Assembly (NCBI RefSeq): GCF_000316115.1
Contig: NZ_JH993797.1
Location: forward strand, 186,001 to 250,000
Source of the DNA: Leptolyngbya sp. PCC 7375
Lineage (GTDB): Bacteria; Cyanobacteriota; Cyanobacteriia; Phormidesmidales; Phormidesmidaceae
Length of the DNA: 64,000 nt
Reading direction: 5' to 3'
Shown here: positions 52,395 through 61,252 of the stretch, piece after piece
Numbering within the stretch: the stretch's first letter is position 1
Layout: every line of letters starts with the position of its first letter
Notes under the pieces: generated by a model
Seen by the model: the letters and a program-made list of their open reading frames with translations, nothing else
Database searches by the model: none
What the model was told of the DNA's origin: nothing
Translations under genes and position numbers: made by a program

Positions 52395-52592
52395 AATAGA
52401 AACCTTCAGTGGGGGTTGAGAAGATTGTTGAAAATTGATCTGAGCGATTGCTCATGCCAAGAAAGTTAGCGAAGTACCCCTGCCAGTAAATGTTGTGACT
52501 GATACGTACCCTTGAACATTTCACAGTATTTTCATCAAAAGAGCTATATATAAACTTCAGATGATGCTTAGGGTTAAGAAATATTGCCCATT

Positions 52593-52794
52593 AGACGATG
52601 CTTACCCTGATACCCTATGGACATACGAACTCACGCTGTCGTCATCCAGGGAGCTGACAGCCTTCTTCCGCACATGGGCTTTAGTGCCAGAACAGCTGGA
52701 TCGGGCTCGATATCTATTGCCCTATCTGGGCTGCGGTGTCCTGGCAGCCTTGACCCAAGGGTACTTTGGTATGTTTTCTGACATTCCGTCCTGA
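52593..52794 (+). pseudogene. Rhomboid pseudogene with internal deletion
   Basis: Encodes YELTLSSSRELTAFFRTWAL, VPEQL, then directly DRARYLLPYLGCGVLAALTQ, and stops at 52792-52794. Compared with the intact gene at 50241 it lacks 153 bp (51 codons) between two CAGCT sequences (50397-50401 and 50550-50554 of the intact copy), and everything after span 3, including the catalytic serine. The upstream GCTTACCCTGATA also matches the intact copy's leader. Confidence 0.85.
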
Positions 52795-52806
52795 TCTAGA
52801 AGGAGC

Positions 52807-54057
52807 TTAAGAGACAGTGTGTCTAACCTTAGGCACGTAATTAACCCAGGGGGCATTTAAGGCAAGCGCTACATTCATGTATTCAAAGGACTGCACCAAC
52901 CAACCAATGGAATCCAGTGAAGATGATTCCCACTTGTGGAACAAAATGCCAAAGCGGTCTTCGAACCAAGAACGCACCGTACGCTTAAACAGAACAATCT
53001 TTAACAGAACTGCTGTTAGTGCCTGATGGCCTACAGTCTTGATCAGATGCTTAAACTGACCAATATCAGGATGCTCCAATGTATTACACACCAGTATTTT
53101 TAACAGCCGACTGCACATATATGTAATCGATGCATCGGTGATGGGTGCTGTGTCTGCCCCCAAACTCTCAACTAATGTAGTCCTAACCGAACTGCTAAAT
53201 CGATTATTTTTAAACCGTGAGTTAGCCTCTACAAAGGGCTCCATCACATACCCATGGAAATGCGTCAGAAAGTCCTCGCGCTTCTGACGAGAACGATAAA
53301 ACTCATCAAACTGACAAGCTTGCTTTAAGTAGCTACCATCTCGCCCAGGGAGAAATGCCCAAATTGCATTTCTGAGGTCATCATCGGACAATCTTGTGGG
53401 ATTAGCTGGATTTAGCCCTTGTTGATCATCGTGCCAATAGTTATTGAGACATTTGTTGAAATGCTGTGCCTGATGCTTGCGCTGTAGCTGAATACTTTTA
53501 CGATGATGCAAAGGAATATCGCGGGTAACAGCCGCTGACTCATAGATAAAAAAGTAATCTTTGAAACAACTGGCAAAAGATGTGCAATCTTCTTCCTGGG
53601 GAAGATCGCATAACAAACGCATCTGACGCTGTAGAGGAACATACAGACTGTCATGTTTTACATAGGCATCCATAGCATTTACCAGTTGCCTAACACGCCT
53701 GTCCCTTGGACGTTTCTCAGGGACGGCACTGGCCTTTAAGATCAATGCTCTCAGAGCAGAATGACGACTAGTATCCATGCGCCATATGTTGCCAATTGTA
53801 TAGAAGCACCGATTAATCACATAGGGCAGAATTTTATTAGCCTCAGGAGACTCCAAGATATGCAACAGTGCATGGCGCACTGAGTTAGAATCCAGCTCCG
53901 GGAGAGTAACACTTGCTTTGAAAAGAAGGCCGTAAAATGCATCAATTGCCTGCTGGGCATCCTCTATTCTTGAAAGCTGACGAACATAGCCGTAAACTTC
54001 ACGCTCCGCCCTGGTTGCCGGTCGGCTAGCAAAAAATTCACCGTCGTTGGAATACAT
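52807..54057 (-). CDS. Unknown protein, 416 residues
   Basis: A long, clearly coding frame, soluble and mostly helical by composition, with no signal peptide, membrane span or catalytic motif that I recognise. Conserved-looking stretches include EVYGYVRQLSRIEDAQQAID and RPRDRRVRQLVNAMDAYVKH. It lies 131 bp after a large STAND NTPase on the same strand and starts next to a dyad (54065-54083), so it could be expressed with it or alone. A partner or effector role is speculation. Confidence 0.75.
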   Translation of the reverse strand: MYSNDGEFFASRPATRAEREVYGYVRQLSRIEDAQQAIDAFYGLLFKASVTLPELDSNSVRHALLHILESPEANKILPYVINRCFYTIGNIWRMDTSRHSALRALILKASAVPEKRPRDRRVRQLVNAMDAYVKHDSLYVPLQRQMRLLCDLPQEEDCTSFASCFKDYFFIYESAAVTRDIPLHHRKSIQLQRKHQAQHFNKCLNNYWHDDQQGLNPANPTRLSDDDLRNAIWAFLPGRDGSYLKQACQFDEFYRSRQKREDFLTHFHGYVMEPFVEANSRFKNNRFSSSVRTTLVESLGADTAPITDASITYMCSRLLKILVCNTLEHPDIGQFKHLIKTVGHQALTAVLLKIVLFKRTVRSWFEDRFGILFHKWESSSLDSIGWLVQSFEYMNVALALNAPWVNYVPKVRHTVS

Positions 54058-54064
54058 TGAACGT

Positions 54065-54083
54065 CAGGTCTCCGTTAGACCTG
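54065..54083. promoter_or_regulatory. Dyad at the 5' end of the 416-residue gene
   Basis: CAGGTCT and AGACCTG form perfect 7-bp arms around CCGTT, ending 7 bp before the start codon. It could be an operator or an mRNA hairpin that masks the ribosome site. Confidence 0.45.
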
Positions 54084-54188
54084 TCCTAGTGAGCTTAAGT
54101 ATGTATTAGCGCAATTTATACGAAAATTCTAGTGCTTCTCAGTAATTCTCGAAGGATTGTTCAGGGTTTGTAACATCCCAAACAATAT

Positions 54189-56924
54189 TCACTCAACGAC
54201 TACACCCCCAAGCCTTTGAACTGTATACAGTTCGTCGTCTGAGAACCCTTGTTTTGTGTGAAATTTACAGTTCTGGTATTGATCTAGATCACTGACAGTT
54301 TCCCAAATCTGTAAAATCTCTTGGGTCTTAAGGCTCCAAATACTTATGTTAGAAGGATTTTGGCATAGAAGCTGTTGTCCATCATCACTGATAAACAGGG
54401 TATCGGGCAATTCCGGTAAAGTAATCAGCTCTATTAGGGACATCATATCATTCCAAATCCAAACCATGTGATCTATGTCACACACTGCTAGATATCTTCC
54501 ATTTTTACTAAAGGTAGCTTGGTAAGGCTGGCTGGAATTAATCTCCAATTCTTGGACTTTGAAATCGATCGAATCTTCTGCCAAAGTCGGATCAGTGACT
54601 GTAAAGGAGCGAACTATGACCTTAGATCGGCGTTTATGGGAATCATCATTTGAAATCGCTTCAATCACACTAAGTTGATCCCCCATCCATTGAAACGCTA
54701 AGAAATCTCCGTAGGGGTTTAAGGGCAGTGGAGCCTCGGCCATGGTGTAAGTATTATTTGATGCACTGTAGTGCCAAACCAGTATTGAATTGTTGTTGTC
54801 ATAGCCTGCTAAAATTCTGCCATCTGGACTAAATGCCAAATGTCTCACAATATCATTGGCATCACACAGCGGTTCGCTTATTTTTTCACCCAATATTAAG
54901 TTCCAAAGCTGAATTTCTCGATTACCCAAGCCTATTGCAAGCAAATGAGCTTTCAGGTCAATACTGCAAATAGCGACAACGCCAGATACATCACTATAAG
55001 ACTGTTCTTTACGAGTAAGTGCGTCCCAAATTAGAATGCTCTGGTCGATTAAGACCACAATTAGCGTATTGCTATCTGTAATCACTATTTGCTGAATAGG
55101 GATTTCTAGATCATCACACCAGGCCAAAATAAATCGATTGTTAACCCATTGATAAACCTGCAAAAATCCCTGCGAATCGCCAATGACCATCGCTGCTCTA
55201 TTAGGATGTAGTGCGATCTCAAAAGACTCGTATACCCCCGTCATTAAGACAGCCTCTCGAAATTGGCATCCTTTAAAATCTAGGCCCTGTAATCCAGGTA
55301 CTCTGAGATCAGCATGCCATAGGGTTAGGTTAGCCCAACTCACATCGACGAGCGGTAGTCTCATGTGGGCAGCTAAATTAAATAGGCTACCGGCTGCATA
55401 GCTACAAGAGGATGCAGGTAATGTAGTAAGCTGACTGATCAGACGACCAAATTTAGCATGTAAATCCTCTGGCGAAAACTGATGTTTGAGCGTATTAGCA
55501 ACAGGTATTAAAAGATAGTTTTGGAGAATTTTCTGTTGCTCCACAGAGGCTGTAGGTAAAGATAATGGATAGGTGTGAAACAGCGTTAAGGTTTCGTCAT
55601 TTAACTCTTGCAGAAATATCTCCCTCAACCGTTGAAGTAAATAAAAGCCCAAATATGGTGGCGTGATCTGACAGATACCATCCGTTTCTGAAAAGTACTC
55701 TAAAAGATGCCGACGGTGCAGCATATCCCAAGCCTGGGCCAGCTGTGCGTGATTCAGTGTACTCATTTGTGACCAGGCTTGTGCATCTAGCCAAGAAAGG
55801 GGATGCAACGCAAATAGATAGAGTAAAGTCTGCTCGGTTTCTGAGAGCTCATTTATGAGGTGCTCAAGGTGCTTCCCTGACAGCGGTAGCGATGACAGAT
55901 GAGCTGTAAACTGCTGAATTTGGTTAGCATAAAACGATTTGAGAGTTTCAACACTTTTATGTAAAAGCGCAGGATTGCCTCCACAGAGTTTGACCAGTTG
56001 TTTCCAATGAAATTCATTTTGAGATAGCGAATCGCTTAGATAGGGATATTCTTTTTGCAGAAGCGCATTTGCCTCATCAAATGAAAATCCTTTCAATTTT
56101 TCAACGGTAATACGTCTATCAATTTCGGTAGGCTGAATAGCACTAACCCACAGCAAACAACTTTGATGCTCGATGACGGTGGCAATTTCTTGAAAGAAAG
56201 TGTTGTATTCAGGGCTATCAATCAAACGTTCACCCCGCTCAACAATGAGTAGATATCGATTTTGATTGAGCGTTTGGATTACCTGCTGACGAATTTGATA
56301 GTCTGTTGGTAGCCATCCCTGTTCAGAACCATTGACAAAATCAATTAATCCCATAGAAGATAATTGTTTATGCCAAGTTTGCCAGTTTGGGATTTCATAT
56401 GGCGGATGGTATATGATTTCATCAAAATGGCCATTAAGCTCTAAATTTAGATTTTCCAACAAGTAGCTTTTGCCAATGCCCCGAGCGCCAGTGAAGACAA
56501 TCGCTTTACAGCCTGATGTGAGGGTATTAACCAAGCGTAACAATCGTGCCTTTGTGGGATCATCATCAAAATCATCTGTATTACCTATACTAAAGTCTAG
56601 TTTAGGATCAGATAGTTGACTATTTTGTCGTGTAGTATCTCTCCATAAGTCCTGTTTTTCTTGATGACGACGTTCTACAATCCTCAGAAAATTAGGTTTA
56701 GTAACGTTTTCACTGGGCCATACCTGTTTAAGAAACTGCCAAAATTGATATCCATAGACAGCACGCATTGTATTCTGGCTGTAACCCATACGAGCTGCCA
56801 TATCTTTGTAAGAAAGGCCTTCATAGGTCCAGCGGATGATGCCTTTCTCAATATCATTCAGATGTCGATCAGCATATTCAAAAATACAGCTATCGACATA
56901 GTTTAAAACATCCTCTAACTCCAA
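54189..56924 (-). CDS. STAND NTPase with N-terminal HTH and C-terminal WD40-like repeats
   Basis: 911 residues from a TTG at 56924, chosen because AAGGAG lies six bases before it; a GTG at 56957 would add 11. In the longer numbering: residues 12-97 match the HTH module found before NTPase domains in many cyanobacterial proteins (HLNDIEKGIIRWTYEGLSYK, DMAARMGYSQNTM). Residues 150-400 are the NTPase: Walker A GARGIGKS at 157-164, Walker B YLLIVERGE at 235-243. A winged-helix/helical region follows, then from about 590 to the end WD40-like blades (AFSPDGRILAGYDNNNSILV, FSKNGRYLAVCDIDHMVWIW). STAND proteins sense a ligand or intruder through repeats and oligomerise. No effector (TIR, protease, nuclease) is fused. 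Confidence 0.88.
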   Translation of the reverse strand: MELEDVLNYVDSCIFEYADRHLNDIEKGIIRWTYEGLSYKDMAARMGYSQNTMRAVYGYQFWQFLKQVWPSENVTKPNFLRIVERRHQEKQDLWRDTTRQNSQLSDPKLDFSIGNTDDFDDDPTKARLLRLVNTLTSGCKAIVFTGARGIGKSYLLENLNLELNGHFDEIIYHPPYEIPNWQTWHKQLSSMGLIDFVNGSEQGWLPTDYQIRQQVIQTLNQNRYLLIVERGERLIDSPEYNTFFQEIATVIEHQSCLLWVSAIQPTEIDRRITVEKLKGFSFDEANALLQKEYPYLSDSLSQNEFHWKQLVKLCGGNPALLHKSVETLKSFYANQIQQFTAHLSSLPLSGKHLEHLINELSETEQTLLYLFALHPLSWLDAQAWSQMSTLNHAQLAQAWDMLHRRHLLEYFSETDGICQITPPYLGFYLLQRLREIFLQELNDETLTLFHTYPLSLPTASVEQQKILQNYLLIPVANTLKHQFSPEDLHAKFGRLISQLTTLPASSCSYAAGSLFNLAAHMRLPLVDVSWANLTLWHADLRVPGLQGLDFKGCQFREAVLMTGVYESFEIALHPNRAAMVIGDSQGFLQVYQWVNNRFILAWCDDLEIPIQQIVITDSNTLIVVLIDQSILIWDALTRKEQSYSDVSGVVAICSIDLKAHLLAIGLGNREIQLWNLILGEKISEPLCDANDIVRHLAFSPDGRILAGYDNNNSILVWHYSASNNTYTMAEAPLPLNPYGDFLAFQWMGDQLSVIEAISNDDSHKRRSKVIVRSFTVTDPTLAEDSIDFKVQELEINSSQPYQATFSKNGRYLAVCDIDHMVWIWNDMMSLIELITLPELPDTLFISDDGQQLLCQNPSNISIWSLKTQEILQIWETVSDLDQYQNCKFHTKQGFSDDELYTVQRLGGVVVE

Positions 56925-56986
56925 CGTCGACTCCTTGAATTTACAGTAGACACACACAAACCTTGTATATTCTGGAGTCTAGCGTA

Positions 56987-57123
56987 AGTCATATGACTTT
57001 TTAAACGTCTACATGACTTTTTAATATGACTTTTTAATATGACATTATGACTTTTTTGCCAAAGCATTTGTACTGATTTCTGTAGTACGTCATAAAAAGT
57101 CAGGTAGAGATGAATGACTTTTT
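56987..57123. promoter_or_regulatory. Array of ATGACTTTTT repeats upstream of the STAND gene
   Basis: ATGACTTTTT occurs at 56993, 57013, 57026, 57047 and 57114, with a degenerate copy at 57039 and a TGACTTTTT copy in reverse orientation at 57094-57102. Two units follow one another at a 13-bp period (ATGACTTTTTAAT). The first is part of the perfect 12-bp palindrome AGTCATATGACT (56987-56998). The array lies 60-200 bp upstream of the STAND start, in the gap to the divergent small genes. It looks like a multi-site operator, perhaps bound by the STAND protein's own HTH. Confidence 0.75.
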
Positions 57124-57265
57124 ATGATTAGGGGCACTAAGAGGTTTTAAGGCAACTGACAACTCTCAAGACTTTAGAGGTTTCAACTTAGACTTTCTCT
57201 TTGGCAAGATAAGACTACAAAGCACCCAACGATATAAGTGCTGACATTAAGTGAGGGATTGTATT

Positions 57266-57451
57266 ATGCCACTAGATATGTTGCTTGGTTTAAGTTTAAG
57301 CGGAGTACTGATTTTGCTGTTTAATCAATCGCCGAAGCCTAAATCCGATAAACCTGCTAGAAAAACAATTGCAACCGTAGTACTTTCTGGTTCCAGCGGA
57401 GAAATTGAAATTATCAAAGACTCCCAAGGTACTAGCTCTAACAAGTCTTAG
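57266..57451 (+). CDS. Small membrane-anchored hypothetical protein
   Basis: 61 residues from the ATG at 57266 (GAGGG upstream; a GTG at 57251 is also possible). One N-terminal membrane span (MLLGLSLSGVLILLFNQS) and a polar tail containing TIATVVLSGSSGEIEIIKD. No family recognised. First of three small genes divergent from the STAND gene. Confidence 0.5.
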   Translation: MPLDMLLGLSLSGVLILLFNQSPKPKSDKPARKTIATVVLSGSSGEIEIIKDSQGTSSNKS

Positions 57452-57514
57452 AAGCTAGCGTTGCTGCAGCTTTTATGTATAGGAACTGTATGCCATAGTT
57501 AGGGGGACACTAAT

Positions 57515-57865
57515 ATGTCTATCCGCCCATTTTGGAAAAAAGTCTTTAGCCTTGACACTACTACACCCCCTTCTGAAGCCTTAGGCTTTTTGAAAGTCCA
57601 GGGCAGAGTGATTGAGCTAATTGAGCCTGGTTCTGTTGGTCGAGTGCAACTGCAGGGAGTATCTTGGTTGGCGCGTTGTGCTGATGCGTTACGCTATCCT
57701 TTACCGGTAGATACTCCCGTGCAGGTCATTGATCGTATTGGTTTGATTTTGTTGATCAAGCCAATTCTACCTCTGCCTGTTGTCAATTTTCCATTATCAG
57801 AGCCAGACTCGGTACGTTATCTCACCCGAAAACTATCTACCCCGAGAGATATATCAGCTGCTTAA
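57515..57865 (+). CDS. NfeD-like OB-fold protein
   Basis: 116 residues. The middle matches the soluble NfeD C-terminal OB fold: GRVIELIEPGSVGRVQLQGV, then SWLARCADA and PVDTPVQVIDRIGLILLIKP. There is no membrane span, unlike full NfeD, so it is a free domain. NfeD domains usually work with SPFH/flotillin or membrane proteins; the neighbours are small membrane proteins of unknown function. A terminator follows. Confidence 0.75.
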   Translation: MSIRPFWKKVFSLDTTTPPSEALGFLKVQGRVIELIEPGSVGRVQLQGVSWLARCADALRYPLPVDTPVQVIDRIGLILLIKPILPLPVVNFPLSEPDSVRYLTRKLSTPRDISAA

Positions 57866-57907
57866 TCATTGAGAGATGTAGAAGTCTCTCTGCATCTCTC
57901 AATGATT
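57864..57907 (+). terminator. Terminator of the NfeD-like gene
   Basis: A perfect 15-bp stem (AATCATTGAGAGATG and complement) around a 14-base loop begins at the stop codon and is followed by TTCTGTTT. Confidence 0.75.
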
Positions 57908-57936
57908 TCTGTTTGTAATGACTGCTAGAGGTGTTT

Positions 57937-58167
57937 ATGCGAAAAATTCATCATCACCCTTATTGGTACTATTTGCTGGGTAAGTTGCTTCAGGGGTTTC
58001 TGTTGTTAACCTATGTCTTTTTTGCCGTTTGTCTGTTGTTGGCTGTTTTTTTGAATGTGGCCATCGGCTGGACAGTCCTCGTTATGGGTTTCCCATGGTT
58101 GCTAAAACTGGCGCTAATATTTGGTTTTGGCATAGGCATACTGTCACTACTTGAAGCATTGTCATAG
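57937..58167 (+). CDS. Small two-span membrane protein
   Basis: 76 residues from the ATG at 57937, with AGAGGTG just upstream. Two or three hydrophobic segments fill residues 12-72 (LLGKLLQGFLLLTYVFFAVC and following). No family recognised. It overlaps nothing and lies after the NfeD-like gene's terminator, so it may have its own promoter. Confidence 0.55.
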   Translation: MRKIHHHPYWYYLLGKLLQGFLLLTYVFFAVCLLLAVFLNVAIGWTVLVMGFPWLLKLALIFGFGIGILSLLEALS

Positions 58168-58240
58168 CTTTTGTGAGCGTGCCGCTGATTTGGGCACGCT
58201 CGAAGTCAATATCCGTATTGCTGACGCAGACCTGTGGGGG

Positions 58241-59515
58241 CTAATTGAGTGGCAATTGAACTTGAAAGCTACTGCCTTTACCCACAGTGCTTGTTGCTGT
58301 GATTTGTCCATTGTGGGCACGCACCACCTGTTGGGCAATCGATAAACCGAGGCCAAATCCGCCTGTATGTCGCGATCGCGCTGCATCAACCCGATAAAAT
58401 CGCTCAAAAATTTGGGGTAAATCTGCTTCTGGAATACCAACACCATCATCTTCAACCTGAATCAGCACATGATTGGCCTGAACTTGAAGACGCAGCTGAA
58501 CAATACCATCATCTTTGGTGTACTTAAATGCATTGTCTAAAAGATTAGTTAGGGCTCGGCGCAGGAGCTGTGCATTCACTTTGACCGTAGCGGTATGGTT
58601 GGGTATATCGTGAACAAATGTGCGATTTCGTCGGAAAGCTTGAGTATTACCATAGTCCACCAGAGGCTTGAGCAGGTTTCCAACACTAATCTGTTCAATC
58701 AGCGCAGCTCCATCGATAGGCCCCTCATGGCGAGCTAAAAACAAAAGATCCTCGATGAGGCCACTCATGGCCTTAGCCGCAGTCTCGATCTCTTTCACGC
58801 ATTCCTCTTGAGAACCTGACTCAAGATTAGGGATAAGAGCAACCTGAGCATTACTGAGAATGGCCGCCAATGGATTACGTAATTCGTGAGAGGCATCAGC
58901 TGTGAAGCGTTGCAGGCGCTCGTAAGATTGTCGAATAGGCTGCATAGCGATGCCGCCTAAAATCCATCCGGTTAAGCCAATAATGCCAAGGGCAACAGGG
59001 ACACCCAGGGTCAAAATCACAAGCGTTCGGTTTAAATCAGTCTGTAGGGGATTTAGTGGGGTGGCTGCTTGGATATATCCGACAACACGTTTGTTATATC
59101 TAATCGGGACGGTTAGTTGACGAAGCGCCTGTTGCGAAGGATCAACACCGTTGATATAAATTGTCTCAAAGCGTTTTTTGGGCTCCATCACCGGCTTCAG
59201 GTCATGGGTGGAGCCAACAAACTGAATTAATTTCCAATTGCGATTGTACCAACGGACGTAAAGTAATTCATTCTGGGGAGATAGGGAATTCTCTCCCACC
59301 AGTGTGGTGCCTTTGGCCAACAGCCAGTCTCCCTGATCTGGACGATAGTAGGTGCGATTGTCGATGTCCTTAACTGTCAAGTACAACTTCTCATCAAAGT
59401 CTTGGAGCTTATCGTCAGCTTCGAGGGTGTAAACCACACCGGTAAACGCAATCAAAATACTCCCCATGGAAAGGGCAAACCAATGAGCCAGATTAAGACG
59501 ACTGCGATTGAACAT
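58241..59515 (-). CDS. rppB: RppB-like sensor histidine kinase
   Basis: 424 residues. Two membrane spans (about 10-30 and 165-195) enclose a periplasmic sensor domain; the HisKA phosphorylation site is FTADASHELRNPLAAILSNA and the ATPase domain has N (LTNLLDNAFKYTKDDG), G1 (VEDDGVGIP), F and G2 (HTGGFGLGLSIAQQVV) boxes. The whole resembles RppB/NrsS, which with RppA senses redox state or nickel in Synechocystis. It follows rppA by 20 bp, but rppA is broken by an IS, so the kinase lacks its partner. Confidence 0.85.
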   Translation of the reverse strand: MFNRSRLNLAHWFALSMGSILIAFTGVVYTLEADDKLQDFDEKLYLTVKDIDNRTYYRPDQGDWLLAKGTTLVGENSLSPQNELLYVRWYNRNWKLIQFVGSTHDLKPVMEPKKRFETIYINGVDPSQQALRQLTVPIRYNKRVVGYIQAATPLNPLQTDLNRTLVILTLGVPVALGIIGLTGWILGGIAMQPIRQSYERLQRFTADASHELRNPLAAILSNAQVALIPNLESGSQEECVKEIETAAKAMSGLIEDLLFLARHEGPIDGAALIEQISVGNLLKPLVDYGNTQAFRRNRTFVHDIPNHTATVKVNAQLLRRALTNLLDNAFKYTKDDGIVQLRLQVQANHVLIQVEDDGVGIPEADLPQIFERFYRVDAARSRHTGGFGLGLSIAQQVVRAHNGQITATSTVGKGSSFQVQLPLN

Positions 59516-59937
59516 TGCGACAGGTGTGGAACCCTTTAAGAAATTTTTTCAGGAATTTTAAGACGATAGCCCATACCGTAAACGGTCTCCAGCCAGCTTT
59601 TGGCATCTAATTCATCCAACCGCTGCCGCAGTCGCCAGATGAGGGCCGTTACGGCATTACTTTCTGGTTCAGTACCCCAGGTCCATAGCGTTTGTTCGAT
59701 ATTATCGCGGGTGATCACCTGGCCTGAACGTCGCATCAAGTATTCCATCAAATGAAATTCGCGACTGGAGAGACGAATGCGTGTCTGCTGGCGCTCCAGG
59801 ATCAGGGTGGAAATATGGAGACGCAGATCACCCAGGCTAAGTAGATCGCCATGCCATTGGGGTGAGCGGCGACCCAACGCTCGCACCCTGGCTAGTAGTT
59901 CTGGAATGTCTACAGGCTTTACCAAGTAGTCATCAGC

Positions 59938-61252
59938 CTGACTGCCTGACACAAATCCTGTAACCCAGAATCCATAAGGATCGACAAGGAAATGGGCAGA
60001 GGGCATGCAAAGCTGAAGATACCAAACCATCAGCGTGATATGCATGTCAGCCTCTACCCAACTGTATGATCAATTGTTGCCCTTCCTGCGTCAACATAGC
60101 CGTTACAAAGACCTCCGGCATCTGAAAACACTGGCTTGGATGGTCAGTGCCCTGATCTGTAGTGGCCAACTCAGCCTCCCCGCTTGGGAACCCTACGTCC
60201 CCAGTCGGGCGACTCAGGCCCAGAGCTTTGAACGTCGGTGGCATCGCTTTTTCATCAACCGATTCATTGATGTCAAGGGGTTGTATCTGCCGCTGGTGTT
60301 GTTAGCGCTCACCAACTGGCGGGCTCATCGACTCTATCTAGCATTGGATACGACCATGCTGTGGAATCGCTATTGTATGATTCACCTGTCGGTTGTGTGT
60401 TGTGGACGAGCGGTACCACTTCTATGGCGGGTATTAGAGCATGAAAGTGCCATGGTTGCGTTCGATGAATATCGACCCTTGTTACGGCGTGCCCGTTGGC
60501 TGTTGCGTCGGCATCCCAACACGATGTTGTTAGCTGACCGAGGGTTTGCCAACCATGACCTCATGAGTTGGTTGCAAGCGAGTGGTTGGCACTATTGTTT
60601 GCGCATTGCGTGTGATGTTCATCTCCACGGCCCATGCCGTCATCCCATTGAAGTACAAGCGCTGTGGCCTCCCAAAGGAGAAGCCACTCTCTATGAGAAC
60701 GTGGGGCTCTGGCAAGATGGTGAGCATCGATGTAATTTAGTCTTGGCAACCGTGCGAGGGACGAAGGAATCCTGGGCGGTGATTACGGATGAATCACCGA
60801 GTCTACAAACGTTGTGGCAATATGCCTTGCGGTTTCGGGTTGAGGAGTTGTTTTTAGATAGCAAATCAGGAGCCTTTGAACTCGAAGACTCTCGCATTCG
60901 ATCCGCTCAAGCTCTAGAGCGTCTCTATTTGGTGGCCGCCATTGCCTTGTTATACGGCACCACTCAAGGCATGGCGGTGCAGTGTGAAGGCTTACGTCAA
61001 CAGGTGGATACCCATTGGAGACGAGGGCTCAGCTATCTCAAAATTGGCTTACGGTGGCTCAAGGGAGTCGTTCACAAAGGTCGGACTCTTCTGAAACCAG
61101 TCCCCTTATTGCCCAAAGACCCAGACCCTTGTTTTGCGTCCAACAAGGCTGAGCAACGTTACTATGACCTGATTTGGTTTTCCCGTATTCGGTCAATACG
61201 ATGTCGGACTTGAGATATTAATGGGGGCATCTGAGATGTGTCAGTCAGTCAG
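59938..61252 (+). mobile_element. IS4-family insertion sequence
   Basis: 1,315 bp. Ends are inverted repeats CTGACTGCCTGACACA and (complement) CTGACTGACTGACACA, one mismatch. The 9-bp direct repeat GTCATCAGC at 59929-59937 and 61253-61261 is the target duplication. One intact transposase. Confidence 0.95.
60035..61213 (+). CDS. IS4-family transposase
   Basis: 392 residues. First catalytic D in HRLYLALDTTMLWNRY, second in NTMLLADRGFANHDLM, and the family's Y-(2)-R-(3)-E-(6)-K signature is exact in YALRFRVEELFLDSK. The protein is intact, so the element may still move. Confidence 0.93.
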   Translation: MICMSASTQLYDQLLPFLRQHSRYKDLRHLKTLAWMVSALICSGQLSLPAWEPYVPSRATQAQSFERRWHRFFINRFIDVKGLYLPLVLLALTNWRAHRLYLALDTTMLWNRYCMIHLSVVCCGRAVPLLWRVLEHESAMVAFDEYRPLLRRARWLLRRHPNTMLLADRGFANHDLMSWLQASGWHYCLRIACDVHLHGPCRHPIEVQALWPPKGEATLYENVGLWQDGEHRCNLVLATVRGTKESWAVITDESPSLQTLWQYALRFRVEELFLDSKSGAFELEDSRIRSAQALERLYLVAAIALLYGTTQGMAVQCEGLRQQVDTHWRRGLSYLKIGLRWLKGVVHKGRTLLKPVPLLPKDPDPCFASNKAEQRYYDLIWFSRIRSIRCRT

